A model generated the notes under the pieces. The model saw only the letters and a program-made list of their open reading frames with translations. It had not been told where the DNA came from and did no database searches. A stretch of DNA of 64,000 nt, from assembly GCF_964204645.1 (NCBI RefSeq), contig NC_134026.1, positions 25,252,650 through 25,316,649 of the forward strand, in the 5' to 3' direction. Shown piece by piece: positions 15,001-31,640 of this stretch (its first letter is position 1; every line of letters begins with the position of its first letter). A program made the position numbers and the translations under genes. Source of the DNA: Tubulanus polymorphus (Eukaryota; Nemertea; Palaeonemertea; Tubulaniformes; Tubulanidae).

Positions 15001-18000
15001 ATTGACGTTCTACGTAAAGTTATCTCTTAAATCGTGTTCATGTAAATTCATGAAAAACGACGTTTTTATTTATGACACATTAAGAGAGGTTGAGAGGTGT
15101 ATATTTTAGTAGTGAAATAGAAGATGTCGAAGAAAAACACTGAAACATACAGAAACGAAACATGATAAAATAAATGGAATGTTTTCAGTAGAACTAAATT
15201 CATTTTGGCGCAGACACCAGACATTCTATGTAAATTTTCTGTATTATAATTCATCTAGAGGGATTGATGATTAAACATTTGCCCCTCGAGGTATCTTAAC
15301 TCATGTAGTTTGTAACCTGCGGAAAACACTTCTAGTATCGTCTTGGGCAAATAACAGCCGGGTGCAAGAATTCGGTAAATGCTAATAATAAAGAAAGTTC
15401 GGTCCCTCGGAAGGAATTAGTTGGCGACGACTGAAGAATTTCTACATTAGTACGACGCGTTTCGCCGTCGTAATATACGAATTACACAGCCACGTAACTG
15501 GTAAATAAATTTACACCAGAAAATGGAGATTCGATTATGTAAGCCGAAAGTCGATCATAATTTTTTCTATGTCTGCTCATCGTATTTGAGGAGGTTTTTC
15601 AGGACGACAGGAAAGATTTTCACTTCTTTTGCACACTTTTGAATCTAATTATACGGGGAATTTGGAACAATCGATTCAATCGAGGAACAGCTTCTAAACC
15701 CCTGTCTACTCCTTGTAAGATTTACGCCGTGACTACCCGAAACAGCGCCGCCCATTTCATTTCTCGCTTCTTGATTAATCACGGGAGGTCGAATAAAATT
15801 TCCAGAGACATGAGAAATTCGTGTAACGCATGATGAGACAGAACAGATATGTTTCTCGTTCAATGTAGATTTCTATAAATCCTTGACTGAATGTCAAATC
15901 TAATATGATTAATCCAAATAAAACTTACGATCCAATGTCTAGAGAATACACACAATTTCGTCACAATTTCTATTCATTTATAAGTTCTGTTTTTGCGCAC
16001 GCATTAGAACCACCTGTTTAGACCTTGCAAGAAAGAAGTAGGAAATTCACAAGGGTAACTTGTTTTTTAGTTAATCGTTGCGACATTGAGCCTCTTTCGT
16101 TGATCTCACGTCAGACGCTAACGGCAGACTGCAAATTAAACGAATATGCGATTTCCCGAATGAAATATTGCCACTTGGGAATCTCAGGTAGAAACATTAA
16201 ACGTGGTATAACCGCGGCTTTGTTCCGATTATAAATGCATTATCACATAAATCTTCCACACATAGCGCAGTTAGAGTGTGATTCGTGACTATCAAGAATT
16301 CTACGATCTAGTTAGCAAACTAAAAGATAAACCAATTGATATCCTTATTGGGCATGGACGCTGTTCTAGAAATTTATACTTTCGGAATTTTCTTTTAAAT
16401 ATTATGTCGTGTTAACACAGCAGGTCTGATGGGTCGTCATCGTGATCGTTTGTCTTCATAAATGAAACATTAAACTATGTTGCACGTTAACTACTTGGAT
16501 TTAAATGATAATAGTCCCGGCAGAGATTAGTCGCTTACGAAGTGAATATTTAGTTTAAAAAAACAAATTGCTACGTGAAGTTCCTCTCATCAGGAATCTG
16601 TCGGGATGTTAATGCGTTTTAAAGCACGTCAGGCAGCTAGTAAAGAATGCATTAACACTTACTCTTGATAAGAGGCAATGGACAGAGAACATCGGTATCG
16701 GCATTCTTTGGGCATTCCCCTCGATGTAATTAGATTTAGCTCAGAGCCACGAGGGAAAATTAAGAAGCGTTAATTGCCTGGCGGCAGACTTTTTGGCACG
16801 AAGTTCCCGTCACGCGTCTTCTGTACCTCAAACGAGAGAAATGTCTTTGAAAGGGACTTCTCCTTAGATGTACTAGAAAAATAGCCCCGAAATGACGCAA
16901 CACTTTGTGCTAACACGGGATAATTGAGTCGTAGCGTAGTATAGTAGTGATTGGCTTAAAGAATCACAGATGTAGTATAGCTTTAAAGGAAGCGTCATGG
17001 ATATAGGACCAAGAAATCTAATCCTGATCGCTTATTGAATGCATGAAAAATAGCATATATTGCTTGATATTGTCGACAATGAATAACTACGGGGGCGTCT
17101 TAGGGACATGATTCGAAATTTTTTTAAACCATTCTGTCTGCGATTTTGTCTTCCTCCTGGATTCATCATTTTTCGAAACGGTTTTTCTGCGATTTTATTT
17201 TTGATAACGATTTTATCGTGTGAGCCCTTACCAATGCGCATTAAGAAAGAAATGACCATTTTCAATTTTTGTTCTTATTCGTGTCTATGAAAAAAAAGAA
17301 TTCAATTGAGCTCATCGTTTTTGACTTCCAAATGTGTATAGATTAAGTATGAAATGTCACGGAAGAATTGACGATAAAATTGTATTTGATTAATTTGTTC
17401 ATACAAAAATTTCGATAATTTTCGTTTCGAAATATCGAATTAAGGCGCCACTAGTTGAGGATAAAAATACACATATATATAGGTCACCAAGACTGAAAGA
17501 CAAAAGTGAGTTGTCATATCATATTATCATGTCGTCTCTCTGGAAGTTTACACATTTAAACTAATGTAATTACTGAGCAGTATTGGGAGATACATTTATG
17601 GCATAGCTGTGGTAAGGCTAATTCCTCTGGTAGGAGATAAGTATTAAGGCAAACAGTCGTCTTTATGGTAGGGAATAATTCAATACTTGATGTGAAGACG
17701 TTCTATGAAGTGATACGAGTCCAAATCTCTCTGACAGCAAATCCCTACTGATGACACTCAAGTGTTTCAAACCCCCAAGGTTGTCCAATCATAAATCCGA
17801 CATAACGCTTATTTCAGCCAACGCAGGATTTCGTATTATAAGTGTTACAACTTGTAACTGAAATACCATAAGCATTCCTAGAATTTGCCTTATTGTCTAT
17901 ATATACATTATAGATATTGATACACACATTAAAAAATCGAAGCGTACCCTGGAAACATATTTTTATCTGTGTTCGATGAATAGACAATTAGTCGTTTTGA

Positions 18001-18866
18001 TTTTCTTTCGTTCGATGCGCCATGCGAATACATCCACTATATTATTAACCGTTATTTCATGTGCGAGGTGCACACTTCAAACTGGGCGAACTGACAAGTA
18101 ATTCCAGCTGACAGCGCTGAGATATATTGGGAATATTCAATCGAACGATTGACAACTGAAAAGATTGCTTTAATAATAATAATCCAGACCTAGGCAACAA
18201 GGCGCATAAATGTGGCAGCGGGAAAGATGCGTGTGAAAATCGTACTTCGTTCGTAATAATAAGATTAAGCAAATGTGGGACACGGTATAGAACATCACGC
18301 CGATCCGAGGTTGCCCGAGACCAAACGTTGGTGTAAGATTATCAAAAAAAGATCCTTTGATCTATGCGATGATAATATTTCTTTCGTTAGGGACGACATT
18401 TCCGTTGCGTGTAATTTGAGTAATGGTTCAGCGGTAATGTGGCATTGATTTAAAGCTTAGAGTATACTTTGCGAGTTTTAAGTTGAAAACGTATTTTGAC
18501 ACTAATGATGACGAGTCGTATCAAACTGCAATTTATTTTACTTGTAAGATCGATGGCATGCAATGTTTAAAATCGACAGTTATTTAAAAACAGTTTAAAT
18601 ACCTCGTGTTTTTTTTTGTCATGAGTAGACAATTCACCAATTTCCAGGTTTCCTCGTTTTTAAGATAAGCCTTATATCGGCTTAAAACGAGTCTTCTACG
18701 AATCTTTAACAAACCTCGTTTTATTTCACCATAAAGATAATATTCTCAACTACGCCGTTCAGAGTTGATATAAGCTTTGAAAAATAGCGGAAGTAATCTT
18801 ACAAAGAAATACTGATAAAGCAATTGGAAAGATAATTTGTTTTCAAAGTTCATTTCACTTTTTGTT
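1..18866. other. long non-coding stretch, no supportable gene
   Basis: I find no open frame here with recognisable protein similarity or a convincing chain of splice-bounded exons. Open frames are all about 110 codons or less, as expected by chance at this base composition, and several begin at non-ATG codons. There are no long tandem arrays, terminal inverted repeats or tRNA cloverleafs. The sequence is AT-rich and unusually free of repeats compared with the 43-56 kb part of the window. It could be intergenic, a large intron, or regulatory DNA; the sequence alone does not decide. Confidence 0.6.
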
Positions 18867-19198
18867 TCAGACGTTAGGATGATTCGTAATCGACTTAGCA
18901 CACAACTTGGAAGACTCGAAAGGGAGACTTGTTAAGTAATTCAAGCTGCAACAAAGTTCCCGAGTGAGGCTGGATGTCGGCAGACGAGCCGTTGAACAAT
19001 TATCGAACGAGCAGCGCCACGACGCGCATTCTGCTCTGGAACGTTTCCATTGGCGAAATCTCATTCCGTTTCGAACAGTCCAGCCAGAGCATCGTCAAAC
19101 AAGTAGTCAAGATTCTAATGTCGAGGCAACCAAACAACTTCGAGGATAAAAACGAAGTCGCATCGGAACAAACTGATAAGAATCTTCTTCGGCGGTAA

Positions 19199-22100
19199 TT
19201 ATTTCAAGTCGAACGCAGAATTATCAGGCGATATCGAATATACGCTTGTTATTTTCTCGTAGGAGGTAAAACTGTGATTTTCTCCTATAAAGTAATCAGC
19301 GCTCAATTACGCTTATCTTCAACGCGTAGTCTGAAAGGAAAGTTTACATCTCACGCGGTCAGATACGTTCTAAGTTTGAAGAGGGAAACGCAGATATAAG
19401 GCAATGGTCCAGTGACTATCCAGATGTGTTTCAAAGTAATATCAGGTATGTTTATCGGTGTTTATCATCGTTTATCATCGTGTACACTCACCTCCGCGTT
19501 AAACCAGGTAAAATGCACTCAAGACTGAGGAGAGTGGTCATCGTATAGCACGATTATAAAGGTTATTCTATTTTCACTGCTTCGAAATATTTTGATTGAT
19601 TAACTAGGGCTTTTTTAAGTTAACTGTAAGTTTTGATCTAAGATTAAATGTATACCGGGATGGTCAACAGATAAGTTTGAATTTTTTTCTTGTGTCTTAA
19701 AAGGCGAAAATATATCATACACCCGATTACGTAGCAGGAAATTTAATTCAATTCTCAACGCCGTACGCCACAAGGGAAAAGGATTTAAACGAGAATGCTT
19801 GGAAGAGATTAGTTTTATATCGACTCGCAAATGAAATGAGACGTGTACCACGCCTTAGGATATCATGATCTAAATTTTCACATCATACGAAAACTTTTCA
19901 CTTGTAGACGTAAAACTTCATTGTAGATTTGATTACTGCAATCGTATATAATACATAATGTCTGTATTCCATGTGAACAAACATTTCAGAACTCATATCA
20001 TCGTTGGCTTTTTATCAAGTTTGTACAAAATAGTTCAGATATAATCATATTTATTCCAGGTAATATCTAGAAAACAATAAGAATACTATGTTTACTGTTT
20101 TTATCACGTATTTGCGACATTTATCGAGTTTTTACGACAATTTTCATTCAATGTCAAGCGTGTTGACACAACACTGGATTACTGGTCGAAGATGATAATA
20201 ATTTTTTCAACTTAGACATTTCATCTATCATTTGTGTAGCTAACGTAAAAATGCATTGATTCGTTTTTACTCTTGGGTGGCAGGGAAGTAATGGATATAC
20301 TCTGCACTACGATATCGATATTCGAGCCTAGGGAATGACTTATCTCACGCTGATCCCTGAGATCATTGATGCAAGAGTCCTTTCCATAGAATAATTAGAC
20401 TGGAAACATCTTCTTTGACATTGCGAATCTATATCATTTATGACGTTGAGTCTGTACAGAATCTAATGTCCCTTAAACGTTTGAACCTTGATATATCCTG
20501 ACAGACAATGCGGTTTCACGTTTGTATCGTCGTATCTAGGAAATTAAATATGGTTACCTATCGATAAGTCGATCGGAATAGGCATTATCTACTCCAGTTG
20601 CCAGTAGTATTACCCACTAGCCTACACAGAACATAATGGTTTTGTCATATCGCTAGCAGATAGTGGAAATGATTCTGCAAGGTTCGGCTCCTTTGAGCTG
20701 ACAATTTTCACTAGTAGCGCGCGTAGCCTCGAGTGCTTGCGAAAGTTCGAATACTATCTTTATTTGCTTACACGTGACGTTTCCTTTATTATTGGTTTTA
20801 GAGAGGTTTTACCATTCAGCAACAAATCCACCAAGTTCTGGGATGTGAAAGGTACCTGACATTTAAAATCGTGACTGTTGTATTTTCAAATCGATCAATT
20901 TCTATTTTGCGCTGCATTTTGTAATCTGTTTTGTAAATCTATTGTTCTCTATACTGTATAAATAGCTTGAGGCAATCTTCGATTACACTTTGCTTCGAAT
21001 TGGTATTTAAGAACGTTTCATTTTTAGGTGTTGTTCTTAAGTTAATTGTCGAATATCCTCGGCCGATGCCGGGACAGTATAATGTTAGAGCATGATTCTA
21101 AAACGCTTTAGAGTGCATGATAAGAGAGATCTGAAAACCTCAGTGGTACCGGTGTAAATAAGACAAGAAATTCTCTTAGTTCATTACACCATCAACTCGA
21201 CATTTGGTACAGCCTAATAGCAACTCAACGCGGTGTCGAGTACTCCTATTAAAAGGAGAAGAGATCAATTAAGCTTAGATGTCACTAGCCATTAAAATCA
21301 CCTTCCCTATCACCTGCGCTGAGATTGAATCTAAGGCATTAAAGGTCCACGTATCTTCCGTTTGAATTGATAGTTCGAAGTGGATACCTTAAGTAGAAGA
21401 TATACTTGCAAATCCAATAGAGCACATCTATGGTAAAAATCAGTAAGAAGAAAAATCACAAAAAGGAACCGTGGATCTTAATGGGGTTATCAATTTAATG
21501 TCCGTACCGATAGAGCCATTTAAGCTGTGTCCTTTGCGGCAGAAGAACTGTGAATCGCTACGAGAATGTATATCAGCAACAGAAAAATGATATATGGAGA
21601 AGTCTAGTCTTCCTAATAGGGTCGTAATTATAGCGATATATCGAGTGGTCTGGGTAAACAGCTTAGTTTCGGTTGTCGAAAAGTATGAGAAATATGGTTT
21701 CTACAGCATATCATTCGATGAAAGGGAATACCCGATGATATTAGTGACGATATTCAGAGGCGGTATAAATCCCAGTTGCTTCGTTCATCACGACAAGGGT
21801 GCGCGCTAAATTACTTGGGCTTATATAAATATTACTTAATATATGACGGTATTCGGTGCAAGCTGCGACCATGGTGCTTAGAGTTGACCAAAGATATTAA
21901 ATCACAGTAAATGTTAACTTGATAGGATGTCCCTGCAACATCTGCTTCATTCACCACCTAAATTATTGGTACTCTTTTGTCTCACATCTGTGAAAAGCAG
22001 CATTGTTTCAAATGCATTTTATATCTTATACTGTCAAGTGTCACCTGGCTCGTAAATAAAGTATAATCTTTCCCATTCCCCATATATCACATCCTTACAA

Positions 22101-25100
22101 ATAATCATATTTATCGCCGTATTTTTCACTTTTATCGTGATGTTTATGGCATAATCATCTGCAAATCTCGGATTTCTAGAGGCGGTCATGTTGGTAGGAA
22201 TATTTGCCAGCGATATAAAAGCCGCATAGTTCATTCAAATTAATAGGCGAGTGATTGTATAGACGAAGACATGTATGTAATGAGATGAATTTCCTTTGCA
22301 ATCTTGGCAGCTACATTACACGTTGTTTCGTCATGGAGCCGGATGGCAGCTAAAGAAATTGAAACCAGAAATCAGGAGCAGTCGGACAGTCATGTAGAGT
22401 TAAATGACAAATTACCAATTACATTTTTTTCGGGAAGCTTTATCTAGTCGTTCCTCTTTAAAAGAAAAGACATCTGTCTGTTCTCAGACTATTGATTATC
22501 TTATTATATCTTATTCCTATTCGTTATATAGCCCAATTTTATTACCTTTCGTAAATCATGTGAGGTGAAATAACGTGTAGGTGTTCTATCATGTCTGAGA
22601 AAAGACAAGAAAATAGCTAAGAAAATAATTACATTGCTGTAAGGAATTCCTCTCAGTTAGTCATTTCATTTTACCGCAAAATTACGCATTCGGATGATAA
22701 AAGTTCTCCTTTACTTTTAATGACAACATATTTCTCATCATGTGTTCGGGTGAGACAAAAACGGGCCTTTGTGATTGGTAATATCACATCTCAGAATGTC
22801 AATAAAGGACGCAAATCTAAGGCTGTTGAATGTAATAGGAAATAATGTGCAACACACCACGTCGTCAGTAATCTGTTTACATTTGAAACTATCGGATTCA
22901 AAATATAGAAGAGTTCGATACTGATGAAAGAATGATGACGAAAGGTTCTCTTAAATGCAGTGAGAAGTCAACCTTATTACGCGATGGGTGTTTCTTCGGT
23001 TTGTGACGACTTAGATTATTGGGACAGCGATGATGCGCGCTAAAGGTTTCACCGCAGTGCCCCCGGAAATGACGCGCCAATTTGTGTCGTGATCATCGAG
23101 TTTCAGTTCAAGAAGGTATGAAAAAGCTTTGTTTATTATAGCTGACAAGAAATTGAATAACTGCTTTTTCAACCGAGAGACAAATTCTTCTAAAAATATA
23201 ATCGAAACCATTCCATTATGTATAATTGAAATGAAAAAAAAACACTACCAAAGTTTCAAGAGAAATTGAGGGTGTATTGATCCGTCGAGATGATGACGTT
23301 GTAGTTGTTCAGATAAAATGAAAACAGAAAGGTTTGCCCAACAGCTCATCAGTGTTAATTATTGACCTGAGGGGAATTTGCCGTTGCGAATAAGTAAATT
23401 GTCGTTTGTTGTTTCTTTTTTCAGGAAGCTTGTGACATACTAAAAATAAACGAATATACTTAGTACGCAAGTAAACAATAGCTATATGCATATTTCAGTT
23501 ATTCCACGTCCTCCAAAATGTTCTTTTGAACATGTTATCGTATAGCAGGTGTATATACTTATCTATCGACGGTTTATAACTTTCCTTTCGTAATTGATAT
23601 TCGATGTTCTTACTGCACCACGGAATAAAAATGTCATGGCTGGCGTCATTAACGTGTGTGAGTCTTTCCACAGCCCCGGTGCAGTTTACCTCTGATTTGA
23701 TTTACATTTGTAAATTCGTAATTAAATCCCTCTCATTCCGTTTGATTTATCGTCGAAATTGCAACATCTCATCAACGATCACTGGAGAAATGCCGCAATG
23801 AACATCGTTGTCGTGTGTTTGGCGATCAGTTTATCTTGATAGCGAAGTTTGCGTCTAAAATATAACGTACTTACAAGATTCCCGATTGCGGTGGATCGGG
23901 TGTGTTAAATGTGTTAAGTTTGTAAGGTTGAAGTTTACGCAGCAGGTAGTTAATTTAAAATAGCGTTCATAAATCACTGTTCGGTTGTTTGTACGGGGTG
24001 CGCATGGCTATCGTTAACTGCATGGAATGGCTTCAGATTCAGAGCAGATCGTTAATCATGAAATTTCAATAGTTTACGCATCGGTGCGGTCCGTCGAACC
24101 ATTTCAATACGTATTGAAAGATTGAGCACTGCACCTGAACCATCCTCACAAACTTAGCTTCGACATCTTTTCACAAAACGACACATCTCCAGCCTGTATC
24201 CCCAGTCGATTTCACGTTTGACTTTCTACGGAAAAACAATCGATCAGCCGTAACAAATGGTTCGCTTCCAGTAGATCACCGGCTGTCGACGAAACGAGTT
24301 CTGTGGTATCGGTATCTTGATTCAATCGTTTCACCTCATCTTCTAGCGATTTTTAGATTGACACATGATTGGTTCTCAGACACGCCGGAGAGTCGGTTTA
24401 AGTCTTCTGACGCTAAAATGCGCGGGAAAGAAAAGTTTCGCGAATTCCGCCCGCCTACACACGAAATCAGTCGTGGTGTAACACGCTTACTGTGATCTCA
24501 CTGCATCTTTAATGAAGGAAATTGAAACCGATTTAGATGTTTGATTCTGTGGCAGGTGCTAAAAAGCCGTAGATCTACCTGCATGAGATGATTGAAGTAA
24601 ATATATCCTGAAGCGTATATGAAAATATTACGTTCTAACCTAGATGACTGCAGTTGTTGAAATTAGTATCAAAATGTCTCGACTGTTTAATGCCATTAGA
24701 TAAAGTTTCAATACTTAATGGTTAAACTGATCTGGAATGAAATTTTCCCATCACCGAGCGTGACAGAAACAATGTGTGTGCGTATGTTTACATTTTGTGC
24801 TTTTATTGCCGGTCTACAATCGTGGATTATTTGATCCAACTCACTAATGATGTGCAAATTTGTCTGATGGAGCAATTTAACTGGATCGAACGGTAACGCA
24901 GTTGGCACATTGGTTTTTCTAGTTTGATTTCGAATTTCGTTGAAACCCAATTGGAGTATTAAAATACCGGAGCCTATAAATACTTCAATTGGGTATCGGT
25001 ATATCATTCGGTTTGTAACATAATAGAAGCCAATTTGTCAGCGGTCTGAATTACGAGGCTATGTACGAAATGATGTATTGATGGCTTATCAGAGCGCACG

Positions 25101-25863
25101 ATATAATAAATGATCCGTTTAAATACGCTCACTCTGAATTGAAGTCAACTTCACTGGTGCCGGTGAGATTCGCTTCTGAAATGGAGTCCGTTTTCGCCTG
25201 TCATTCGTAATTCCATAAGTATCAGTATTCAGTAACCATTTCACGTGGAGGGGATTTCTTGATGAAGAATTGGAAACTGTACTACGAATAGAAGCTGTTT
25301 ATCCACGATAGCTGGGGTAAACGAGTGAGGAATATACGATGGATTAGAAAAAAGGGATCAAACTCAAAGTCAAAGAGTACATAAGACTACAAAAAGCTAT
25401 AATCACAGTAAGATGCCTTTGCTATTTTAGATTTGGCTTTCGCATTTTTCCCGTAAGGCTTTTCTTTAATGCTAGACTGCTAATTCCAGCCTTCATGAGT
25501 TGAAGACACTTTGTGCCGTGAGATTACAATCTCAATGTTCTTTTCCTTTCGTCGACAAACTCTCCTAAATGCATCGCTTGCGTGCATTTTGACATCGGGT
25601 GATGAACGTCTACTCGTCGTGCAAGACTTTGATCTCCAGTTGAGCAAGGATGCATTGGATTTGCACCGGTTACAAAGCGAATTTATCTCGACTTAGAAAC
25701 AAATTCCCGAATCTGGTGAAGCCGATAATGGCGTGGAAATATATCAATTTGATTTTCTTAGCCAATGAAACGAACAAGACGCACACATTTATATCACCTT
25801 TACGTAATTTTGTACCCGCAAAATGTTGTATGTCTGTCTCATATTGGTCTAAAGTTCCCATCT
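19199..25863. other. non-coding stretch, no supportable gene
   Basis: No coding exon, RNA gene or mobile element could be supported. The only local pattern is a short imperfect direct repeat of GTTTATCATC near 19,450-19,480. Base composition and low repeat content match the preceding 18.8 kb. Confidence 0.6.
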
Positions 25864-26027
25864 AAGACGGCCGACTGGTGGCCATCTTGGATTTTGTGTG
25901 AATAACTCCTTGGTTTCTCGTTGCATTTTGACGATACTCCATTGTTACTGATGGTATTGGTATATAGTTGTGCACTCGTGATTCGTTTTTGCGATCGGGA
26001 CTAAGATGGCCGACTGGTGGCCATCTT
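25864..26027. repeat. pair of GATGGCC palindromes in direct tandem
   Basis: Two 25-base near-palindromes lie 139 bases apart, at 25864-25888 and 26003-26027. Each has the form AAGAYGGCC, then GACTG, then GTGGCCATCTT, so each can fold back on itself. Sequence after each copy is loosely similar, which suggests tandem duplication of a ~139-base unit rather than two separate hairpins. The AAGATGGC core also resembles a YY1-type site. I read it as a fragment of a dispersed repeat; no mobility hallmark is visible. Confidence 0.5.
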
Positions 26028-29933
<3,906 letters not shown>

Positions 29934-30165
29934 AGCCGCGATCACACGAGCATTTTTGGCCCGGGCCAAAAACGTCGGACCAGGCCCGAGCCAAATTTTA
30001 GCACCAGACCAATGATTGCGTTTGAATTGCAACTGGCACCGGAAATGATCCACTTCGCTTTATTTAAGCATCGTTTGGTATCGAGTGAATGGTTTGCGTG
30101 TGAACGCGCCCTCTAATTAGGGCCAAATTTGGCCCGGGCCAAATCGTGTCCGTGTGATCGCGGCT
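29934..30165. mobile_element. miniature inverted-repeat element, GCCGCGATCACACG ends
   Basis: The element is about 232 bases long. It starts AGCCGCGATCACACG and ends with the reverse complement (CGTGTGATCGCGGCT). Just inside each end lies the 16-base palindrome TTTGGCCCGGGCCAAA, at 29957-29972 and 30129-30144, so the terminal repeat region spans about 45 bases with mismatches. The interior has no open frame for a transposase, so it would be non-autonomous. I could not find a clean target-site duplication, so the superfamily is open. Neighbouring DNA is non-coding. Confidence 0.75.
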
Positions 30166-31545
30166 GTAATGTACGGGGTAAACAGGCGGTCGGTCGGGTC
30201 AACTTTTAAGCTCAGCAAAAAGGACAGACGAGTTACCTTTTTTTCTAGCCTATACGGCCCAAATCCTCATGGTTGAAATAAAATGTTCTGAAAATCGTTT
30301 CAAAATGATGTTGATGATCCGGACTGGTTGAACGTTAATTGTACACTCAAATTTCAGCGATGTAACAGCATTCCCGGTTGTAATCCTGGTTCTTATTCTA
30401 TCATTGAATAGATCGATGCGGTGATTAAATTTCTGATAGGATTTTGTTCATTGCCCAATTCCCATGGCCATCGTTGATATTACTGAATATTAAGTGAACG
30501 TTTCTGATAGTACGATATATTGTACGACTATTCGAGTGGCGATATTCATTTAATTAGGAATATGTCCACACCAATGTTACCGATCGAATAAACGTATAGA
30601 TGATTTAACTACCTCATAATAATGATGATAATAATGATATTATTTACGATTTAAATCACAATAAGAAGTAGCATGGGTAAATACAGATACAAAATATTGT
30701 CATACAAGACACTGGACGACCTTAATGACGATGATAATGAAAGTATCAGTTACTCGAGATGTGGCATTGGTTTGATGTATTGTTTTCCCTTGAACATTCT
30801 GTATTGAGTGTTAAATGAAAACGAAAATGTATCAGGCTTTTTTGTTGAAATAATCTATTCCACACAGATGTCAACTATCCGCCACGAATGCACGTAGCCG
30901 TCGGAATCTTATCATTAGCATTTAATTACACTATGCTTATCAAAACTATAAGCTGTCCAAATCACAATTATCTATGAGCCCGTAATTTTGCTCGTATCAG
31001 CTTATTACCACCTATAGGTGATATGTTGTCATTTTAGCAGACATACCGCACAGTCTGTCTGAACTTGTGATTCCTGCGAGGCATACAGGAACGTCAACGT
31101 ATTTTTTTGCGCCAGATTAACCACTGAAGACTTCTCCGGAATACCCAGTTACCCTGGGGAATCAGACATATATATACACCAAGAATACGAAATCTTATCC
31201 GGAAATATACACAATTTTCGCTTTCGAGAAATGTAAGTTGTCACCGCAATTTTTTCTAATTTTTCACCGACTGTGCAGCCACGCATAATCCATAATTCAA
31301 GCGAATCCCTCAGCCAGAAAAATAAACGGAATATGGCCAACGCGTCTCGAACAGAACTATATTCTCCACTTGGATCAACGAAAGGTTCCTCACGTTGCGT
31401 CGATAAATGATTTCTTATCCAGTTTGATGTTCCCACCCATTTCAAACGGTACCTTTGCTCCATAAACAAGAGGAGCTCTATACAAGAATGATGGAAAAAC
31501 GTATTGAAACTTTGTATTATGAAGCTCATAACGGATAATCTAAAC
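30166..31545. other. non-coding stretch
   Basis: Nothing beyond short AT-rich motifs such as ATGATGATAATAATGAT near 30,620-30,640. A long - strand open frame begins to overlap at 31,149; it is discussed under rejected items. Confidence 0.5.
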
Positions 31546-31640
31546 TTTGCCGAACTAAGCTCTCTAACTGCTGAAACTCGACTATAGGTAGTGCTACGAC
31601 CAAATCTTGGGTTCGAAACTCTTATATCGACAAAACACGG
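31546..31640 (+). repeat. degraded tRNA-like sequence (SINE head or tRNA relic)
   Basis: TTTGCCGAACTAAGC at 31546-31560 resembles the D-arm/A-box region of leucine-type tRNAs. GGTTCGAAACT at 31610-31620 resembles a B box, and the trailing CTTATATCGACA sits where a 3' acceptor stem would be. The ~64-base spacing between boxes suits a long-variable-arm tRNA. The T stem (GGG/CTC) is poorly paired and no clean acceptor stem forms, so this is not a functional tRNA. It may be a SINE remnant or chance similarity. Confidence 0.3.
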
